Shown: piece after piece, positions 62,200-64,000 of the stretch
Numbering within the stretch: position 1 is the first letter of the stretch
Layout: each line of letters opens with the position of its first letter
Assembly: GCF_014636495.1 (NCBI RefSeq)
Contig: NZ_BMEM01000001.1
Coordinates: forward strand, 989,763-1,053,762
Direction of reading: 5' to 3'
Origin: Ornithinimicrobium tianjinense
GTDB taxonomy: Bacteria > Actinomycetota > Actinomycetes > Actinomycetales > Dermatophilaceae
DNA: 64,000 nt
The notes under the pieces: generated by a model
Databases searched by the model: none
Told to the model about the DNA's origin: nothing
Seen by the model: only the letters and a program-made list of their open reading frames with translations
Made by a program: the position numbers and the translations under genes

Positions 62200-63216
62200 T
62201 CAGCGGAAGGTGTCGCCCCGCTCGTCGCGGGCGCTCTGGTCCGGCTCCTGACCGGCGGTCGTGAACGTCGAGGCGTCGACGACGTTGCCGTCCTCGTCGA
62301 CGTAGACCATGGCGCCCGACCGCAGCAGCTCGGCGATCTCCTCCTCCGACATCGAGGCGAGCTCCTCGTCGGTCAGCTCGATGAAGCCGTCCTCGTCAGC
62401 GTCGGCGAGGTCCGTCTCGTCGAAGTCATCGTCGAAGTCATCGTCGTCGAGGTCCTCCCCGAGACCCTCGTCGTCGAGCTCGTCGGTGTTCTCGGAGTCG
62501 CCGTCGGAGTCGTCGTCATCGTCGACCTGGTCGTTCTCCTCCTCCCACCACTCCTCGGCGCCCTCGGCCGGCGGCTGGGCGACGCCGAGGTCGTCCCCGT
62601 CGCCGTCGTCCTCGTCGGTGCCGTGCCGGACCAGCAGGCTCAGCCCGGCCCCGATGAGGGCGAGGGTGGCGCCGGCGAACACGCCGAGGCTGCCGAGCAT
62701 GAGGGCGCCGACGCGGATGAGCATCGAGGCCGGGCTGACCTCCGGTGCCACGACCACCCCGAGACCGGAGCAGGTGATCTGGTGCTCGCCGTCGGCTGCG
62801 GCGCGGAAGGACCCGACGACCTGGAACCGGGCCAGCGGGTTGTCGATCCCGACCTGCCGGTCGTCGTCCTTGAGGTGGTTGACGGGCACCGGGCCGTCCG
62901 GGCCCGCCACGGTGCAGGTGATGTCCTCGACGGGGGTCGGGACGTCCTCCCCGGGCGCGACCAGCCCGCCCGTGACGTAGAGAGCGCGCTCGGCCCCCGC
63001 CTCCAGCTCGACCGTGCCCCTGCCGTCGATGAGCTCGCTGGAGTTGGTCTGCAGGTGGTGGATGAGGCTGCGGGTCGCGAGGCCGGCGACGAGCGTCACG
63101 GCGAGAGAGATGGCCAGCAGGAGGAGCCCGACGCGCAGCATCGATCGACCGGACCGACGGAGCCGCCCGCGGCTGGTGTGTGGGCGGCCGGACTGGTCGG
63201 ACTGCACGGAGGACAT
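62200..63216 (-). CDS. Membrane protein with highly acidic C-terminal tail
   Basis: 338 residues from MSSVQSDQSG (63216). Two transmembrane helices (about 27-50 and 175-205) flank a beta-rich external domain with two Cys (ITCTVAG and HQITCSG). The C-terminal 130 residues are dominated by Asp and Glu (runs such as DQVDDDDDSDGDSENTDELDD), cytoplasmic, and end in ELTDEELASMSEEEIAELL. Charge suggests binding of basic proteins or Ca2+, but this is a guess. No family is known to me. Confidence 0.75.
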   Translation of the reverse strand: MSSVQSDQSGRPHTSRGRLRRSGRSMLRVGLLLLAISLAVTLVAGLATRSLIHHLQTNSSELIDGRGTVELEAGAERALYVTGGLVAPGEDVPTPVEDITCTVAGPDGPVPVNHLKDDDRQVGIDNPLARFQVVGSFRAAADGEHQITCSGLGVVVAPEVSPASMLIRVGALMLGSLGVFAGATLALIGAGLSLLVRHGTDEDDGDGDDLGVAQPPAEGAEEWWEEENDQVDDDDDSDGDSENTDELDDEGLGEDLDDDDFDDDFDETDLADADEDGFIELTDEELASMSEEEIAELLRSGAMVYVDEDGNVVDASTFTTAGQEPDQSARDERGDTFR

Positions 63217-63343
63217 GGCCCTGACTCTAGGCGGTGGGGGTGTCCCGAGCGCGCCTGCGGCACGCCGGATCGCCGTCAGGCACGCCTCTTTGGCGGCGGT
63301 ATGGTGCACCCTCTCATCCCGCGACCAGCGGAAGAACAGTGCG

Positions 63344-63379
63344 TTGACCTGCTGCCTGCTGTGGCTACACTTGTGGCTA
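63344..63379 (+). promoter_or_regulatory. Promoter of the Phd-RelE operon, apparently leaderless
   Basis: TTGACC (63344-63349) and TACACT (63366-63371) are 16 bp apart. The expected start point, 6-7 bp after the -10, coincides with the antitoxin ATG at 63379. Direct repeats GTGGCTA at 63361-63367 and 63373-63379 overlap it and may be operator half-sites. Confidence 0.65.
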
Positions 63380-63660
63380 TGACTGTGGATGCGTCGATGG
63401 CCCTGCGCGATGTGAAGAACCGCCTGTCCGAGGTGGTGGACCAGGTCGAGCGCGAGCATGACCGGGTCGTGATCACTCGTCACGGCAAGCCGGCGGCTGT
63501 GGTCATCAGCGCCGATGACCTCGAGTCGTTGGAGGAGACGCTGAAGGTCGTGAGCCGACCAAGACTCATCAGCCAGGTCCGAGACAGCCTTGCCGAGCTC
63601 GTCGCTGGCGAGGGCGACGTCCTCAGCAAGGAAGAAGCTCTCGCGATGCTGCGCGCCTGA
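63379..63660 (+). CDS. Phd/YefM-family antitoxin
   Basis: 93 residues. N-terminal DNA-binding region ASMALRDVKNRLSEVVDQVEREHDRVVITRHGKPAAVVISADDLESLEETLKVVS is typical Phd/YefM, followed by a short toxin-binding helix (SKEEALAMLRA). The stop overlaps the toxin start by one base (TGATG). Confidence 0.94.
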   Translation: MTVDASMALRDVKNRLSEVVDQVEREHDRVVITRHGKPAAVVISADDLESLEETLKVVSRPRLISQVRDSLAELVAGEGDVLSKEEALAMLRA

Positions 63661-63917
63661 TGGCGGAGCAGTACGAGGTCGCGTGGACGCCTACTGCCAA
63701 GCGCGCACTGCAGCGACTGCCTGAGAAGGTGGCGACAGCGGCCATCGAGTTCATCTACGGTCCCCTCGCGAGGAATCCCCAACGCGTCGGCAAGGCCTTG
63801 CGCTTCGACCTCGAAGGGGTGCACAGCGCACGACGCGGCTCGTACAGGATCATCTACCGGATCGATGCGCGCGTGACCGTCATTGCGATCGAGCACCGCG
63901 CAGACGCCTACCGATGA
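63660..63917 (+). CDS. RelE/ParE-family toxin
   Basis: 85 residues, typical RelE length. YEVAWTPTAKRALQRLPEKVATAAIEFIYGPLARNPQRVGKALRF followed by GVHSARRGSYRIIYRID and VIAIEHRADAYR shows the conserved Arg and terminal Tyr-Arg of RelE interferases. It follows the antitoxin directly. The remaining 83 bp of the window contain no gene I can see. Confidence 0.94.
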   Translation: MAEQYEVAWTPTAKRALQRLPEKVATAAIEFIYGPLARNPQRVGKALRFDLEGVHSARRGSYRIIYRIDARVTVIAIEHRADAYR

Positions 63918-64000
63918 CGATCCTTATCGGCAGGTGTTTCATCAGGGCAGAAGATCCCAGTACTGACGGCGAGCCGGCATCGCATGAATGACCATCTCTT

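Overview
The window reads as chromosome of a high-GC, Gram-positive actinobacterium. The gene set (LexA divergent from a LysM division-suppressor-like gene, NrdR plus B12-dependent NrdJ, a DUF3618/holin-type stress operon, a BTAD-STAND-WD40 regulator, GTG starts, G/C-ending codons) fits Micrococcales, perhaps Intrasporangiaceae; that family guess is an inference. No rRNA, tRNA or CRISPR array was seen.

Layout. 0-3.7 kb: end of a patatin-like gene, then an overlapping two-component system and sirtuin. 3.8-8.5 kb: PRC-barrel protein, lexA with two SOS boxes shared with a divergent LysM gene, an SseB-like gene and a RecQ helicase with a phosphoribosyltransferase-like tail. 8.5-22 kb: PadR pair, lipoprotein, CPBP-type protein, GH32 hydrolase, duplicated dehydratase-like/VOC protein, DUF1918/DUF1876 protein, luciferase-like oxidoreductase, a 1695-residue BTAD-STAND-WD40 regulator and an aldehyde dehydrogenase. 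22.2-25.9 kb: nrdR-nrdJ with two NrdR boxes 31 bp apart.

25.9-32.8 kb is the first foreign region. A frameshifted intein/LAGLIDADG remnant lies just 3' of an intein-free nrdJ. It is followed by a defence-like cassette: HNH nuclease, cytosine-C5 methyltransferase, PD-(D/E)xK-like nuclease and a low-GC AAA+ ATPase. It ends in an ISL3 transposase stump joined to a 271-bp partial copy of the ADP-ribosylglycohydrolase gene found intact 2 kb further on. 32.9-38.8 kb returns to host-like genes: DsbA/AraC, ADP-ribosylglycohydrolase divergent from an NrtR-like NUDIX regulator, Vsr, and a three-gene envelope-stress operon.

38.9-44.3 kb is the second foreign region, flanked by a decayed and an intact copy of a TetR gene 3' end. 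It holds a HigBA toxin-antitoxin pair, a DUF5677-like gene, a DUF6236-like gene and a divergent, low-GC Hanks-type kinase with a novel N-terminal domain. 44.3-64 kb: TetR with a glycosyltransferase, an Hsp70-like ATPase, cupin, GntR, NERD helicase, assorted redox and hydrolase genes, YceI, a zinc-ribbon/FHA operon, SDR, YihY, and a terminal Phd-RelE toxin-antitoxin pair with a promoter that predicts a leaderless transcript.

A window-scale signal runs through the host segments: the octamer GGTATGCC (either strand) was found about 25 times by eye, against about two expected, and is absent from both foreign regions.
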